This document shows, in pieces, positions 1 through 9,407 of a stretch of DNA of 36,830 nucleotides. The position numbers and the translations under genes are program-made. The stretch's first letter is position 1, and every line of letters begins with the position of its first letter. The notes below the pieces were generated by a model, which was given only the letters and a program-made list of their open reading frames with translations, did not search any database and was not told where the DNA came from. The DNA lies in NCBI GenBank assembly GCA_020793565.1, contig DQIP01000223.1, positions 1 through 36,830 on the forward strand, read 5' to 3'. The DNA comes from Candidatus Methanovorans sp. (GTDB lineage: Archaea > Halobacteriota > Methanosarcinia > Methanosarcinales > Methanosarcinaceae).

Positions 1-303
1 TACTATAACTACTTTTAAATTTATATAAATATGCATCCGATGTGATATTATTACTGTTTTTTTACTGCATAACTGAATTATGGGACTGTGCCAACCAAAA
101 CTAACACCAAAAATCTAAAAACATCCCTGCATCAACATCATTTCAACTTTCGTATCCCTGCCCTCGCAATAAAATTCAACCCAGGCGTATAAGGTCAAAA
201 CATTCGGAACTACACATGTTCTTTTAGTAATTCTGACGCTGACGATAACGCTAACACTAAATTAAAATGTGGTGTCAATTGTCAATATAGCAGTATAGCG
301 CAA
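1..303. other. Intergenic, no gene seen
   Basis: This AT-rich stretch lies downstream of the minus-strand thioesterase. I see no open frame with coding character, no tRNA and no clear terminator hairpin. Confidence 0.5.
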
Positions 304-726
304 TTAATCCAAAAACGGAAGTTTATCCTTTTTCCTGTAAGCCACTGCCTGACAGGTAGCAATCAATTCACCCCTGTCATTTGTAACTTTTATATCATAA
401 TTACCGATCTTAAAGGACTTGCTGACCTCCTTTGCTTCCGCAAAGAGAGTATCTCCTTCCGCTGCCGGTTTAACATATGATACATTCACATTCAAAGCAA
501 CTGCAATTGTGCCATGGGAATTTGAAGAAGTTTCAAACGCTTCATCGATCAATGAAAATATTGCACCGCCATGCGCCATCCCGAAAATATTGTCCATATC
601 TTTTGAATAGACCATTTTCACAAGCGAATAACCATCGTCAAGTTTCACCAATTCCATGCCAAGTTTTTTGGCATAAGGCTCGCTTTCAACTTTTTTGAAC
701 AAAGCATCAAAAACAGGTTTATCCAT
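304..726 (-). CDS. PaaI-type hotdog-fold thioesterase
   Basis: A 140-residue protein of the PaaI/YdiI hotdog acyl-CoA thioesterase family. The family signature is visible: a FGMAHGGAIFSLID segment at about residues 48-61 (the HGG helix start), followed by VALNVNVSYVKPAAEGD, the central beta strand that packs the active site. These enzymes hydrolyse acyl- or aryl-CoA thioesters in the cytoplasm; the substrate here cannot be read from sequence. The frame is open 44 codons further upstream, but I chose the ATG at 726 because AAGGAG sits about nine bases before it and the upstream residues are not family-like. It is transcribed away from the Hdr operon, sharing a 270-bp divergent intergenic region, which may mean shared regulation (inference). 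Confidence 0.85.
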   Translation of the reverse strand: MDKPVFDALFKKVESEPYAKKLGMELVKLDDGYSLVKMVYSKDMDNIFGMAHGGAIFSLIDEAFETSSNSHGTIAVALNVNVSYVKPAAEGDTLFAEAKEVSKSFKIGNYDIKVTNDRGELIATCQAVAYRKKDKLPFLD

Positions 727-1000
727 TTGGTTACACTCCTTCTTATATGTATTAACAGAAGTTGAACTACTGGCATATACGATTTTCCATACTCTTCTAT
801 TTTTTGAGAAAATGATGATTTTTAAGTGAATTTTAATGATCGAAGATCGATTTCCCATTGTATGCTACTTGCCATCGTTTGTTTAAATATAATATATCCA
901 CAGTTTATCATTATAATTATCATGACCGATAACGAATGATACAAAATGTTTAATACGTATTCACTCGATTATTTATTTGATAATAATCATAGGGAGTAAT

Positions 1001-2089
1001 ATGCCATCAAATATTCAACTTTGTTACCAATGTGGAAAATGTACTGCCATCTGTCCGGTCAGGAGAGTTGTAAAGACCTCTCCCAGAACCACCATTTACC
1101 AGTCAAATGTTTACGGAATAGATTCGGATGATATCTGGAACTGTTTAACCTGTAATCGTTGTTATGATACATGCCCCCAGGGTGTTGATTATCCTGAATT
1201 TGTGAGGGAAGAACGGGCAAATAGGGACAGTACCGGCGCGGGCGCCGGAACTAAAATTGCTCATGAGGGAGTGTTTACCCTGTTGGCTGGAATGATGGCA
1301 GACCTTGGCAATAGCAGAACCACCCTCAAAGAGGCAGGAAACGAAAGATCAAAGGTTGGCTATTATCCGGGATGTCTCGACTTCCACGATATGTTCTTCA
1401 ACGTAGATGTGGACTTTAAGGCAATCGCAGTTTCATCCATGGAACTGCTTGGCGACATGGAACTTGATCCAAAACTCCTGCAAATGAAATGTTGCGGTCA
1501 TGACCAACTGTGGCAGGGAGATAAAACCACATTTGACAAACTCAAAGAGCAGAACACAAAACTCATTGAAGAAAGTGGCATCGAGACCCTTGTTACTTCC
1601 TGTGCGGAATGTTACCGTACACTCAGCCAGGATTACGACCTGCCTGTAAAAGTCGTACATATCAGCCAGCTTCTAAAGGATGCCAATCTTAACACTAGCA
1701 CTGCCACTACCACTGATCCCGGCATCAATGTTACATATCATGATGCATGTCGCCTGGGTCGCCATATGGGTGAATACGACGCACCAAGGGATGCCCTGAC
1801 CAACAGCGGTGCCAGCATAACTGAGATGAAACATAACAAAAACGATTCCTGGTGCTGCGGTGTCAGTTCGATGATGAACTGTAACGACAGGAGCAAAGCA
1901 CTGCGAAAAGCAAAACTGGATGAGGCAAAAGATACCGGAGCCGATGTTTTGATCACAACCTGTCCCAAATGCCTGGCACATCTTACGTGCATGAAAACTG
2001 AACAGGAATCAGTTGAGAACTATGAATTCGAAATTAAGGACCTTACAGTGTTCCTTGCCGAACAAAAGGGAGGGAAGAAAGATGAGTGA
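1001..2089 (+). CDS. HdrD-like heterodisulfide reductase subunit (HdrC-HdrB-type fusion)
   Basis: A 362-residue iron-sulfur protein. The N-terminus has two [4Fe-4S] motifs (CYQCGKCTAICP and CLTCNRCYDTCP). Two complete CCG domains follow: the first runs from YPGC through KCCG to SCAEC, the second from HDAC through WCCG to TCPKC. This is the order of HdrD, or of HdrC joined to HdrB, in which CCG cysteines bind the noncubane clusters that cleave CoM-S-S-CoB. A slightly longer frame exists, but the ATG at 1001 has AGGGAG just upstream. It overlaps the next gene (hdrC) by 8 bp and opens the operon. No HdrE-like membrane partner is seen, so it probably works in the soluble complex encoded downstream (inference). 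The true substrate could be another disulfide or thiol. Confidence 0.85.
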   Translation: MPSNIQLCYQCGKCTAICPVRRVVKTSPRTTIYQSNVYGIDSDDIWNCLTCNRCYDTCPQGVDYPEFVREERANRDSTGAGAGTKIAHEGVFTLLAGMMADLGNSRTTLKEAGNERSKVGYYPGCLDFHDMFFNVDVDFKAIAVSSMELLGDMELDPKLLQMKCCGHDQLWQGDKTTFDKLKEQNTKLIEESGIETLVTSCAECYRTLSQDYDLPVKVVHISQLLKDANLNTSTATTTDPGINVTYHDACRLGRHMGEYDAPRDALTNSGASITEMKHNKNDSWCCGVSSMMNCNDRSKALRKAKLDEAKDTGADVLITTCPKCLAHLTCMKTEQESVENYEFEIKDLTVFLAEQKGGKKDE

Positions 2090-2618
2090 CGCTATAAAAA
2101 CCTCCAGCCTGTCCCCGGAGTTCAGGAAGGAAATTTTCGAAGAACCCGGTACTGAGAAAATAACCATGTGTTTCAACTGTACCGGATGCTCTTCCGGTTG
2201 CCCCATGACCGAGCTGGAACCCGAATTCAACATTCGTAAATTCCTGCGCATGGCAAATCTTGGCATGAAAGATGAACTTCTAAACAATCCGTATCTCTGG
2301 TACTGTACAACGTGCTACAAGTGTCAGGAGCGATGTCCACAGGGAGTGCCAAATGTAGATGCACTGCTAAAGATCCGTACTATTGCAGTCCAAAATGGCG
2401 TCATGCTGCCTGCACATAAAAAAGTGGGACAACTGGTTGTCAAATCAGGACATGCAGTACCTATCAATGACGATACAAAAGAAAAACGCAAAGCACTGGG
2501 ATTGGACGAGGTTCCGCCAACTGTGCACAGGTTCCCTGATGCACTGAGTGAAGTCAAAAAATTGCTGCATATTGCAGGATTTGATAAGATTGTAGCCGAA
2601 GAGGAGGAAAAGAAATGA
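2082..2618 (+). CDS. hdrC: Heterodisulfide reductase subunit C
   Basis: A 178-residue two-[4Fe-4S] protein that relays electrons between HdrA and HdrB. The motifs are CFNCTGCSSGCP near residues 30-41 and CTTCYKCQERCP near 75-86, with the usual helical C-terminal half. The ATG at 2082 follows GGGAGGGAAG and overlaps the upstream gene by 8 bp; an upstream in-frame extension lies wholly inside the preceding gene. The stop overlaps the hdrB start as ATGA, indicating translational coupling. Length and motif order match HdrC of methanogens. Confidence 0.9.
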   Translation: MSDAIKTSSLSPEFRKEIFEEPGTEKITMCFNCTGCSSGCPMTELEPEFNIRKFLRMANLGMKDELLNNPYLWYCTTCYKCQERCPQGVPNVDALLKIRTIAVQNGVMLPAHKKVGQLVVKSGHAVPINDDTKEKRKALGLDEVPPTVHRFPDALSEVKKLLHIAGFDKIVAEEEEKK

Positions 2619-3508
2619 CCAAATTATCATTTTTCCTGGGTTGTATTGCCCCGAACCGTTACCCCGGTATTGAGATATCTACCAAAAAGGTCATGGAAAA
2701 GTTAGATGTGGAATTGGAAGACTTAGAAGGTGCTTCCTGCTGTCCTGCTCCTGGAGTATTTAGGTCTTTTGACAAAACCACATGGCTGTCGATGGCGTCC
2801 AGAAACGTTACATTGTCTGAGGAAATGGGTAATGACCTGTTGACTGTCTGCAATGGGTGTTTTGGTTCATTGGTTGATGCCAACCTGCTGTTAAAAGAAG
2901 ACGATGCCCTGAGAGAAGATGTCAATAAGATGCTTTCTGAGGTAGGACACGAATTTAAAGGTACACAAGATGTACGGCACATTATAGAATATCTTTTCCA
3001 GGAAGTTGGTGTCGAAAAGGTCAAAAATGCAGTGATCAATCCTCTTGACCTCAAAGTAGCAGTACATTACGGATGTCACTTAGTCAAGCCAAGCAAGGAG
3101 AGGCATCTTGGAAGTGCTGAGAATCCTACGTTCTTTGATGAACTGGTGGAAGCCACAGGTGCTACATCAGTGGATTATGAGGATAAGATGGCTTGCTGCG
3201 GAGCAGGCGGCGGTGCAAGAACTGCAGTGCTGGAAACAACATTGCATATGGCAACCAATAAACTGGACCATATGGTTGCGGCAGGAGTTGACTGCGTTGT
3301 AAATGCATGTCCGTTCTGTCATTTGCAACTGGATGTTGGCCAGACAGAGATCAAAAAGACGTTCGGAAAAGAATATGGGATGCCTGTGCTGCACTATTCG
3401 CAGCTTTTAGGACTTGCCATGGGTTTCACACCTGAGGAACTGGGTATCGACCTGAACTTTGTGGAGAATAGCAAATTTATCGAGAGGATCAGGGGTGGTG
3501 CGAAATGA
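2615..3508 (+). CDS. hdrB: Heterodisulfide reductase subunit B
   Basis: A 297-residue protein with two complete CCG domains. The first runs from FFLGC through SCCPAPG to CNGC, the second from HYGC through ACCGAGGG to CPFC. In HdrB these cysteines hold two noncubane [4Fe-4S] clusters that reduce CoM-S-S-CoB, or in reverse methanogenesis would help form it. No key cysteine is missing. It is coupled by 4-bp ATGA overlaps to hdrC upstream and the hdrA fusion downstream, the classical order C-B-A. Together with the first gene of the operon it gives four CCG domains in one cluster, so two disulfide sites are possible. Confidence 0.92.
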   Translation: MTKLSFFLGCIAPNRYPGIEISTKKVMEKLDVELEDLEGASCCPAPGVFRSFDKTTWLSMASRNVTLSEEMGNDLLTVCNGCFGSLVDANLLLKEDDALREDVNKMLSEVGHEFKGTQDVRHIIEYLFQEVGVEKVKNAVINPLDLKVAVHYGCHLVKPSKERHLGSAENPTFFDELVEATGATSVDYEDKMACCGAGGGARTAVLETTLHMATNKLDHMVAAGVDCVVNACPFCHLQLDVGQTEIKKTFGKEYGMPVLHYSQLLGLAMGFTPEELGIDLNFVENSKFIERIRGGAK

Positions 3509-6500
3509 GTAAACTAGTAGGCGCCGTAGCCGTAGCCGGTGGAGGTGTGGCTGGTATACAGAGTGCCATTGATCTTGCAAATAGCGGGTTGAAAGTATAC
3601 CTGATCGAGAATAGCACATCTATAGGCGGCAAAATGGCCCAGCTGGACAAGACTTTCCCTACACTGGACTGTTCTATGTGTACCCTGTCCCCAAAACTCG
3701 CTGAAGTTGCACGTCACCCTAACATTGAACTGCTCACATACAGTGAGATCACAGGTATTGAGGGAGAGGCAGGCGATTTCACAGTCAAGGTAAAGAAAAA
3801 AGCCACGTTTGTAGATCCGAACAAGTGTACTGCATGTGGATTGTGTGTACCAAAATGTCCGGTTAAGGTGCCTGATGAATACAATGAAGGTGGGAACAAT
3901 CGTAAAGCCATATACCTGGCATTCCCACAGGCAGTGCCAAGGGTATATACCATTGATGCAGAAAAATGCTTATACCTGACCAAGGGCAAGTGTGGTAACT
4001 GCGCCAAGGCTTGTGAGAACGATGCCATCAATTATGATGATAAGGGCGAGGAGATCGAGATCAATGTGGGAAGTGTAATTCTCAGCACCGGTTTCGAACC
4101 CTTTGATGCAACACAACTGGAACAGTACAGGATGGACCATCCTGATGTGGTCACATCAATGCAGTTTGAGCGGCAGTTGAGTTCTTCAGGACCTTTTGAA
4201 GGTCATATAACACTTTCAGATGGTACCCATCCGAAAAGAATTGCATGGATCCAGTGTATTGGTTCCCGCAGTCCTGAGATCGGGCGCCGTAACTGTAGTA
4301 GTGTATGCTGCATGTATGCCACTAAAGAAGCTATGGTGGCAATGGAACATGATTCCGAACTTGAGACTACTATCTTCAATATCGATGTACGTGCCTTTGG
4401 CAAGGGTTTTGAAGAATTTTACCAAAAAGCCAAGAATGAAAAAAGTGTCAGGTTCATAAACAGCCGACCTTCCGGAGTGGAAGTTGACCCTAATACCAAT
4501 AAACTTTCATTAAAGTATGAGGGTGAAGATGGCAATGGGACCTGCCGGGAAGAGTTTGACATGGTCGTGCTCTCTATCGGATTGACCCCATCAAAGAGCA
4601 GTAAACAACTGGTTGATATTGCCAATGTGGAAATGGATGACCTGGGCTTTGTGAAAACCAAGATCGATTGTCCGGTTGAGACTACCCGCCCCGGCATATT
4701 TGTCAGCGGCGCAATGCAGGCTCCAAAGGATATTCCTGATACTGTTGCTGATGCCAGCGGTGCTGCCAGTAAGGCTTCATCATTGCTTTCAAGCGAGAGA
4801 GGAAAACTTGTAACTGAAAAGCAGTATCCCACTGAAAAGGAAATTACTGATGAGATCAGGACCGGTGTGGTAGTATGTCGCTGCGGTATCAATATTGGTA
4901 GTATCGTGGATGTTCCAGATGTGGTGAATTATGCCAAGGACCTGTCAGGTGTGGTATTTGCCAAAGAGGAAGTATATGCCTGTAGCAGCGATAGTCTGGC
5001 AGGGATTGCTGACCTGGTCAAGGAACATGACCTAAACCGTGTGGTGGTGGCATCATGTACTCCGAGGACACATGAACCATTGTTCCGGGAAACCCTTATG
5101 GAAGCAGGTTTGAATCCATATATGTTCGAACTGGCAAACATCAGGGAACACTGCAGCTGGGTGCACCAGAACGAAAAAGACAAGGCTACCAAAAAAGCAA
5201 AGGATATAGTACGGATGAGTGTGTCCAGGGCAAATCTTTTACAGCCACTGTACAAGGAAAAAGTTGAGTTCAACAATTCCGGCCTGGTAATTGGAGGCGG
5301 GATTGCAGGTATGAATGCAACTATTGACATTGCTGACAAAGGATTCCATGTGACACTGGTAGAGAAAAGTGCCGAACTTGGCGGATTACTAAATGCATAT
5401 ACCAAACTTCAGGACGGTCGCAGTACGAGTGAAGTGCTGGAACCGATCATTGGGCGTGTTAGGTCACATGATAATATCACACTGATGACTGACACCGAAC
5501 TTGTAGGACTTGAAGGTTCCATGGGTAAATTCACGGCACATCTCAAAAAAGCTGGCGTGGACGAGGAGATCCAGTGTGGCGTGGCTATCATTGCAACCGG
5601 TGCAAATGAACTGGTGCCAGAGGGATATTTCTCATATGGTAAATACCCGAATATCGTTACCCAGAGCAAACTGGAACATATGATAGATGAGGGTACGGAT
5701 GCTAAAGATATAGTGTTCATACAATGTGCAGGTGGACGTAATAATGAACGGCCATACTGTTCAAGAGCCTGCTGTACCGTTGCCATGAAAAATGCGATCC
5801 GGTTAAAAGAGGGGGATCCGGATCGTAATGTGTACGTATTATACCGCGATATCCGAACATTCGGACGCTGGGAAGACCTGTACACACAGGCAAGGGAACT
5901 TGGTGTAGTGTTCATGCGCTATACTGAAGACAAGGAACCTGAAGTTGGTGAAAAGTCAATAAAAATGTATGACTCCCTGTTGAACATGGATTTTGACATA
6001 AATTATGACCTGTTAGCATTAAGTGCGCCTTTGGTGGCACCTGAGACCAATGAGGGTCTTGGGTCACTTTTCAAGGTACCACTGGATTCAAACAAGTTCT
6101 TCCTGGAGGCTCACATTAAGCTCAGGCCTGTGGAATTTGCAACTGAAGGAGTGTTCCTGTGTGGAACAGCCCAGGCACCAAAACTGGTGGATGAGGCTGT
6201 ATCACAGGCTTTAGCAGCAGCATCCAGGGCATGCACGATCCTCTCAAGTGATTTCCTTGAGACCATTGGAAATGTATCTGTGGTCGATCCGGAGCTGTGC
6301 ATAGGCTGTGGTCGCTGTACAATGGTTTGTCCATACAAAGCTCCTGAACTAAAGGAGGTTGTTGTGGAAACCGAGGAAATAACATACACTACAAAAAAGT
6401 GCGAGATAAATCCTACGGTTTGTAAAGGCTGCGGCTCATGTGCTGCAGAATGTCCGACAGGTGCTATTACTTCCAGACATTACACAGCCCCACAGATTAT

Positions 6501-6534
6501 GGCTGTGATCAAGGCTTACGGGGAGGGATTATAA
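3505..6534 (+). CDS. hdrA: Tandem HdrA-HdrA fusion flavoprotein
   Basis: A 1009-residue protein built from two HdrA-like units; ordinary HdrA is about 650. Unit 1 starts directly at the FAD site (GGGVAG, residues 12-17) without the usual HdrA N-terminal domain. It has an inserted ferredoxin motif (Cys 108, 111, 114, 118) and a second motif with odd spacing (Cys 155, 163, 166, 170; C-x7-C-x2-C-x3-C). Unit 2 begins at about residue 453 with the HdrA N-terminal domain (CRCGINIG), then a second FAD site (GGGIAG, about 597-602) with no inserted ferredoxin. It ends in two [4Fe-4S] motifs starting at Cys 932 and Cys 973. HdrA carries the bifurcating flavin, so this protein could hold two flavins. 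It is coupled to hdrB by ATGA and abuts mvhD. Fused or QmoB-like HdrAs are known in anaerobes; the exact role is inference. Confidence 0.88.
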   Translation: MSKLVGAVAVAGGGVAGIQSAIDLANSGLKVYLIENSTSIGGKMAQLDKTFPTLDCSMCTLSPKLAEVARHPNIELLTYSEITGIEGEAGDFTVKVKKKATFVDPNKCTACGLCVPKCPVKVPDEYNEGGNNRKAIYLAFPQAVPRVYTIDAEKCLYLTKGKCGNCAKACENDAINYDDKGEEIEINVGSVILSTGFEPFDATQLEQYRMDHPDVVTSMQFERQLSSSGPFEGHITLSDGTHPKRIAWIQCIGSRSPEIGRRNCSSVCCMYATKEAMVAMEHDSELETTIFNIDVRAFGKGFEEFYQKAKNEKSVRFINSRPSGVEVDPNTNKLSLKYEGEDGNGTCREEFDMVVLSIGLTPSKSSKQLVDIANVEMDDLGFVKTKIDCPVETTRPGIFVSGAMQAPKDIPDTVADASGAASKASSLLSSERGKLVTEKQYPTEKEITDEIRTGVVVCRCGINIGSIVDVPDVVNYAKDLSGVVFAKEEVYACSSDSLAGIADLVKEHDLNRVVVASCTPRTHEPLFRETLMEAGLNPYMFELANIREHCSWVHQNEKDKATKKAKDIVRMSVSRANLLQPLYKEKVEFNNSGLVIGGGIAGMNATIDIADKGFHVTLVEKSAELGGLLNAYTKLQDGRSTSEVLEPIIGRVRSHDNITLMTDTELVGLEGSMGKFTAHLKKAGVDEEIQCGVAIIATGANELVPEGYFSYGKYPNIVTQSKLEHMIDEGTDAKDIVFIQCAGGRNNERPYCSRACCTVAMKNAIRLKEGDPDRNVYVLYRDIRTFGRWEDLYTQARELGVVFMRYTEDKEPEVGEKSIKMYDSLLNMDFDINYDLLALSAPLVAPETNEGLGSLFKVPLDSNKFFLEAHIKLRPVEFATEGVFLCGTAQAPKLVDEAVSQALAAASRACTILSSDFLETIGNVSVVDPELCIGCGRCTMVCPYKAPELKEVVVETEEITYTTKKCEINPTVCKGCGSCAAECPTGAITSRHYTAPQIMAVIKAYGEGL

Positions 6535-6972
6535 ATGACAGATTTTGATTTAGAATTAGATTCAAATTTAGAATTTGAACCGGATATACTTACGTTCTGC
6601 TGTAACTGGTGCAGTTATGCAGGTGCTGACCTGGCAGGTGTTTCCCGCCTCCAGTACCCTGCAAATAACAGGATAGTGCGCGTGATGTGCAGCAGCAGGA
6701 TAGAACCCACATTTATCCTGGAAGCCTTCAAAGAAGGTGCAGATGGCGTTTTAGTTACAGGGTGCCATATAGGTGATTGCCATTATATTGAAGGCAATGA
6801 GCATACTGACGTAAGAATGAAGGAAATGGTGGAAGCACTGGAACGCCTTGGTCTTGGCGAACGACTCCATCTTGAATGGGTGTCTGCAGCAGAAGGCAAG
6901 AAATTTCAGGAAACAATGATCGATTTTGTAGAAAAGATAAAGGCACTTGGGCCCAGTCCATTAAAGCAATAA
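6535..6972 (+). CDS. mvhD: MvhD-family [2Fe-2S] subunit (first copy)
   Basis: A 145-residue protein of the MvhD/HdrA-partner family. It shows the N-terminal [15 protein letters not shown] motif, [10 protein letters not shown] in the middle and GCHIGDCHY toward the end; these cysteines bind a [2Fe-2S] cluster that passes electrons from a hydrogenase or formate dehydrogenase to HdrA. The ATG directly follows the TAA of the HdrA fusion. No Mvh hydrogenase genes (mvhA, mvhG) are present, so the electron donor or acceptor is probably the FdhB/FdhA pair further down (inference). It is clearly a paralogue of the mvhD at 8976. Confidence 0.9.
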   Translation: MTDFDLELDSNLEFEPDILTFCCNWCSYAGADLAGVSRLQYPANNRIVRVMCSSRIEPTFILEAFKEGADGVLVTGCHIGDCHYIEGNEHTDVRMKEMVEALERLGLGERLHLEWVSAAEGKKFQETMIDFVEKIKALGPSPLKQ

Positions 6973-6990
6973 AGGGGTGGAGTGATCGAT

Positions 6991-8976
6991 ATGACCCAAA
7001 AAGAAACAATAACTGAAAATAAGCAGGAAGATGAACTCAGGATCGGGGCTTTTATTTGCGAATGCGGTATAAACATTGCAGGTACGGTGGACTGTCATGC
7101 AGTAGCGGACTATATATCCACCATGCCCCATGTCACCACAGCTGTAGTTAACAAATATACCTGCAGTGATGCAGGACAGGCAGAGATCAAAAAAGCGATC
7201 AAGGATATGAACCTGAATCGTGTGCTTGTAGCATCATGCACGCCCAAGACCCATGAACCGATTTTCAGGGCTTGTGTGGAAGAAGCAGGATTGAATCCTT
7301 ATTTGTTCGAGTTCGTGAATATCAGGGAACACTGCAGCTGGATACACATGTGGGAGAAGGAAGATGCCACAAATAAAGCTAAGGAACTTGTCCGTATGGG
7401 CGTGGCAAGGGCTGCGCTGCTGGAACCCCTGGAATCAAGTGAAGTTCCGGTGACAGATGCAGCTCTTGTAATTGGTGCCGGTGTAACTGGTATGCAGGCA
7501 GCAATGGATATTGCTGATATGGGACATAAGGTATATCTTGTTGAACAGGGACCTTCCATTGGAGGGAAAATGGCCCAGCTTGATAAGACGTTCCCAACCA
7601 ACGATTGCAGTATCTGTATTCTCGGTCCGAAAATGGTAGAAGTTGCCAGAAATAAGAATATCGAGATTATGAGTTACTCCGAAATTGTGGACGTTGATGG
7701 TTACGTTGGTAATTTCAAGGTAAATGTAAAACACAAGCCCAGGTATCTCGATATAGATGAGTGTACCGGCTGTGGCCTGTGTACGGAAAAATGCCCTGTT
7801 GAAGTTCCATACACTGAGTTCAATGAAGGAATAGGTACCAGAAAGGCTATCTATACACCATTCCCACAGGCAGTGCCATTGCGTGCACTGGTGGATAAAT
7901 CCATTTGTATTGACTGTGGTGCGTGCATAAAAGCATGTGAGCGCGGTGCTATTGATATGGACCAGAAGGAAACCTTCTCCGAACTGGACGTGGGAGTTAT
8001 TGTGGTGACTGCAGGTTTTGATGTGTACAATCCTGAACCAAATAATGAATTTGGATTCGGTTTGTACGATAATGTGATCACTACCATGGAGTTCGAGAGG
8101 CTTATCAATGCCAGCGGACCAACCATGGGTAAAGTAGTGCGACCAAGTGATGTCAAGCCACCAAAGAGAATAGGGTTTGTACAGTGCGTTGGAAGCAGGG
8201 ACAAGAACTCCAACATATATTGTTCCAGTTTCTGTTGTATGGCTTCTTTGAAGAATGCACAGTTGCTCAAGGAAAAATATCCTGAAACTGAAGTATATAT
8301 TATGTACATGGATATGAGAACACCTTTCAGAATGTATGAGGAGTTCTATAACAGGGCAAGAGATATGGGTGTCAGGTTCATAAGAGGCAGACCTGCAGAG
8401 GTTACCGAGAATGATGATCACAATATTATTGCGAGGATAGAAGATACCCTGACCAATGAGATCGTAAATCTTGAACTTGACCTGATGGTTTTAAGCGTGG
8501 GTGCAGTAGCACCGGAGAGTACTGAGACAGTACGGCAGATCCTGAAGGTAAGTAAAGCTGCGGACGGGTTCATGATGGAAGCACATCCAAAACTGAAACC
8601 TGTTGACACTACACTGGACGGCATCTTTATCGGTGGCATGACCCAGGGACCAAAGGATATTCCGTATTCAATTTCCCAGGGCAGTGCATGTGCAGCCCGT
8701 GCGACAAGATTTTTGGCACAGGGCAAGGCATTGACCGAGGGTATCACTGCTAAAGTGGATGATGATATTTGTGTGGGTTGCGGTGTTTGTGTACCTATGT
8801 GTCCTTTCCAGGCGCTATCAGTTGAAGATAATAAGTTGAACATTATCACAGCCCTGTGCAAGGGTTGCGGTACATGTATGGCAGCCTGTCCCACAGGTGC
8901 ATTGCAGCAGAGTCATTTCAAGAATGAACAGCTGCTGGCACAGGTTAAGAATGTGTTCGCTTATGGGGAGGTGTGA
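6991..8976 (+). CDS. hdrA: Heterodisulfide reductase subunit A (full-length, second HdrA)
   Basis: A 661-residue HdrA with the complete domain order: N-terminal domain with [11 protein letters not shown] (Cys 23, 25), thioredoxin-reductase-like FAD site GAGVTG near residue 162, an inserted ferredoxin pair starting at Cys 258 ([12 protein letters not shown]) and Cys 306 ([12 protein letters not shown]), and a C-terminal ferredoxin pair at Cys 594 and Cys 623. It is the flavin-containing electron-bifurcating subunit. I prefer the ATG at 6991, with TGGAG eight bases upstream; a GTG at 6982 is in frame and would add three residues. It lies between two mvhD genes, so HdrA-MvhD appears twice in a row, suggesting segmental duplication of a pair. 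The insert shared with unit 1 of the fusion and the N-terminal domain shared with unit 2 suggest common ancestry. Confidence 0.92.
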   Translation: MTQKETITENKQEDELRIGAFICECGINIAGTVDCHAVADYISTMPHVTTAVVNKYTCSDAGQAEIKKAIKDMNLNRVLVASCTPKTHEPIFRACVEEAGLNPYLFEFVNIREHCSWIHMWEKEDATNKAKELVRMGVARAALLEPLESSEVPVTDAALVIGAGVTGMQAAMDIADMGHKVYLVEQGPSIGGKMAQLDKTFPTNDCSICILGPKMVEVARNKNIEIMSYSEIVDVDGYVGNFKVNVKHKPRYLDIDECTGCGLCTEKCPVEVPYTEFNEGIGTRKAIYTPFPQAVPLRALVDKSICIDCGACIKACERGAIDMDQKETFSELDVGVIVVTAGFDVYNPEPNNEFGFGLYDNVITTMEFERLINASGPTMGKVVRPSDVKPPKRIGFVQCVGSRDKNSNIYCSSFCCMASLKNAQLLKEKYPETEVYIMYMDMRTPFRMYEEFYNRARDMGVRFIRGRPAEVTENDDHNIIARIEDTLTNEIVNLELDLMVLSVGAVAPESTETVRQILKVSKAADGFMMEAHPKLKPVDTTLDGIFIGGMTQGPKDIPYSISQGSACAARATRFLAQGKALTEGITAKVDDDICVGCGVCVPMCPFQALSVEDNKLNIITALCKGCGTCMAACPTGALQQSHFKNEQLLAQVKNVFAYGEV

Positions 8977-9407
8977 TGATGACAGATAAAGAGTGGACTC
9001 CAAAGATCGTGGCATTCTGTTGTAACTGGTGCAGTTATGGTGGTGCGGATACGGCAGGAATGGGAAGGTTCCAGCAACCTGCATCTACAAGGGTCATAAG
9101 GGTCATGTGCTCGGGCAGGATCGATCCCTTACATGTGTTCAATGCTTTCCTTGAAGGTGCGGATGCGGTGCTGGTTACCGGATGTCATATCGGGGATTGC
9201 CATTATGTGAACGGTAATGAAAAGACAGAAGTTAGGTACCAGTTCTTAGAAGAGATGTTGCAACAATTAGGTCTTGAGCCTGATAGGTTGCACTTGAACT
9301 GGATATCTGCCAGTGAGGGTGAGAGGTTCGCCAATTTCATAAAGGATGTTACGGCAAAGGTGAAGGAATTGGGACCAAGTCCTCTTAAGCCTGCAGGGGT
9401 GAAATAA
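8976..9407 (+). CDS. mvhD: MvhD-family [2Fe-2S] subunit (second copy)
   Basis: A protein of about 143 residues, paralogous to the MvhD at 6535, with [25 protein letters not shown] and [12 protein letters not shown]. It would carry one [2Fe-2S] cluster and connect HdrA to the FdhB-like protein encoded directly downstream. Start choice is open: a GTG at 8973 and ATGs at 8976 and 8979 are in frame after GGGGAGG; I list 8976, which overlaps the hdrA stop by one base, while 8979 has the better spacing. The next gene follows its TAA with no gap. Confidence 0.9.
   Translation: MMTDKEWTPKIVAFCCNWCSYGGADTAGMGRFQQPASTRVIRVMCSGRIDPLHVFNAFLEGADAVLVTGCHIGDCHYVNGNEKTEVRYQFLEEMLQQLGLEPDRLHLNWISASEGERFANFIKDVTAKVKELGPSPLKPAGVK

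Noticed and set aside
304-858. 184-residue version of the thioesterase
   Set aside because: The extra 44 N-terminal residues are not family-like, and a strong AAGGAG site precedes the internal ATG at 726.
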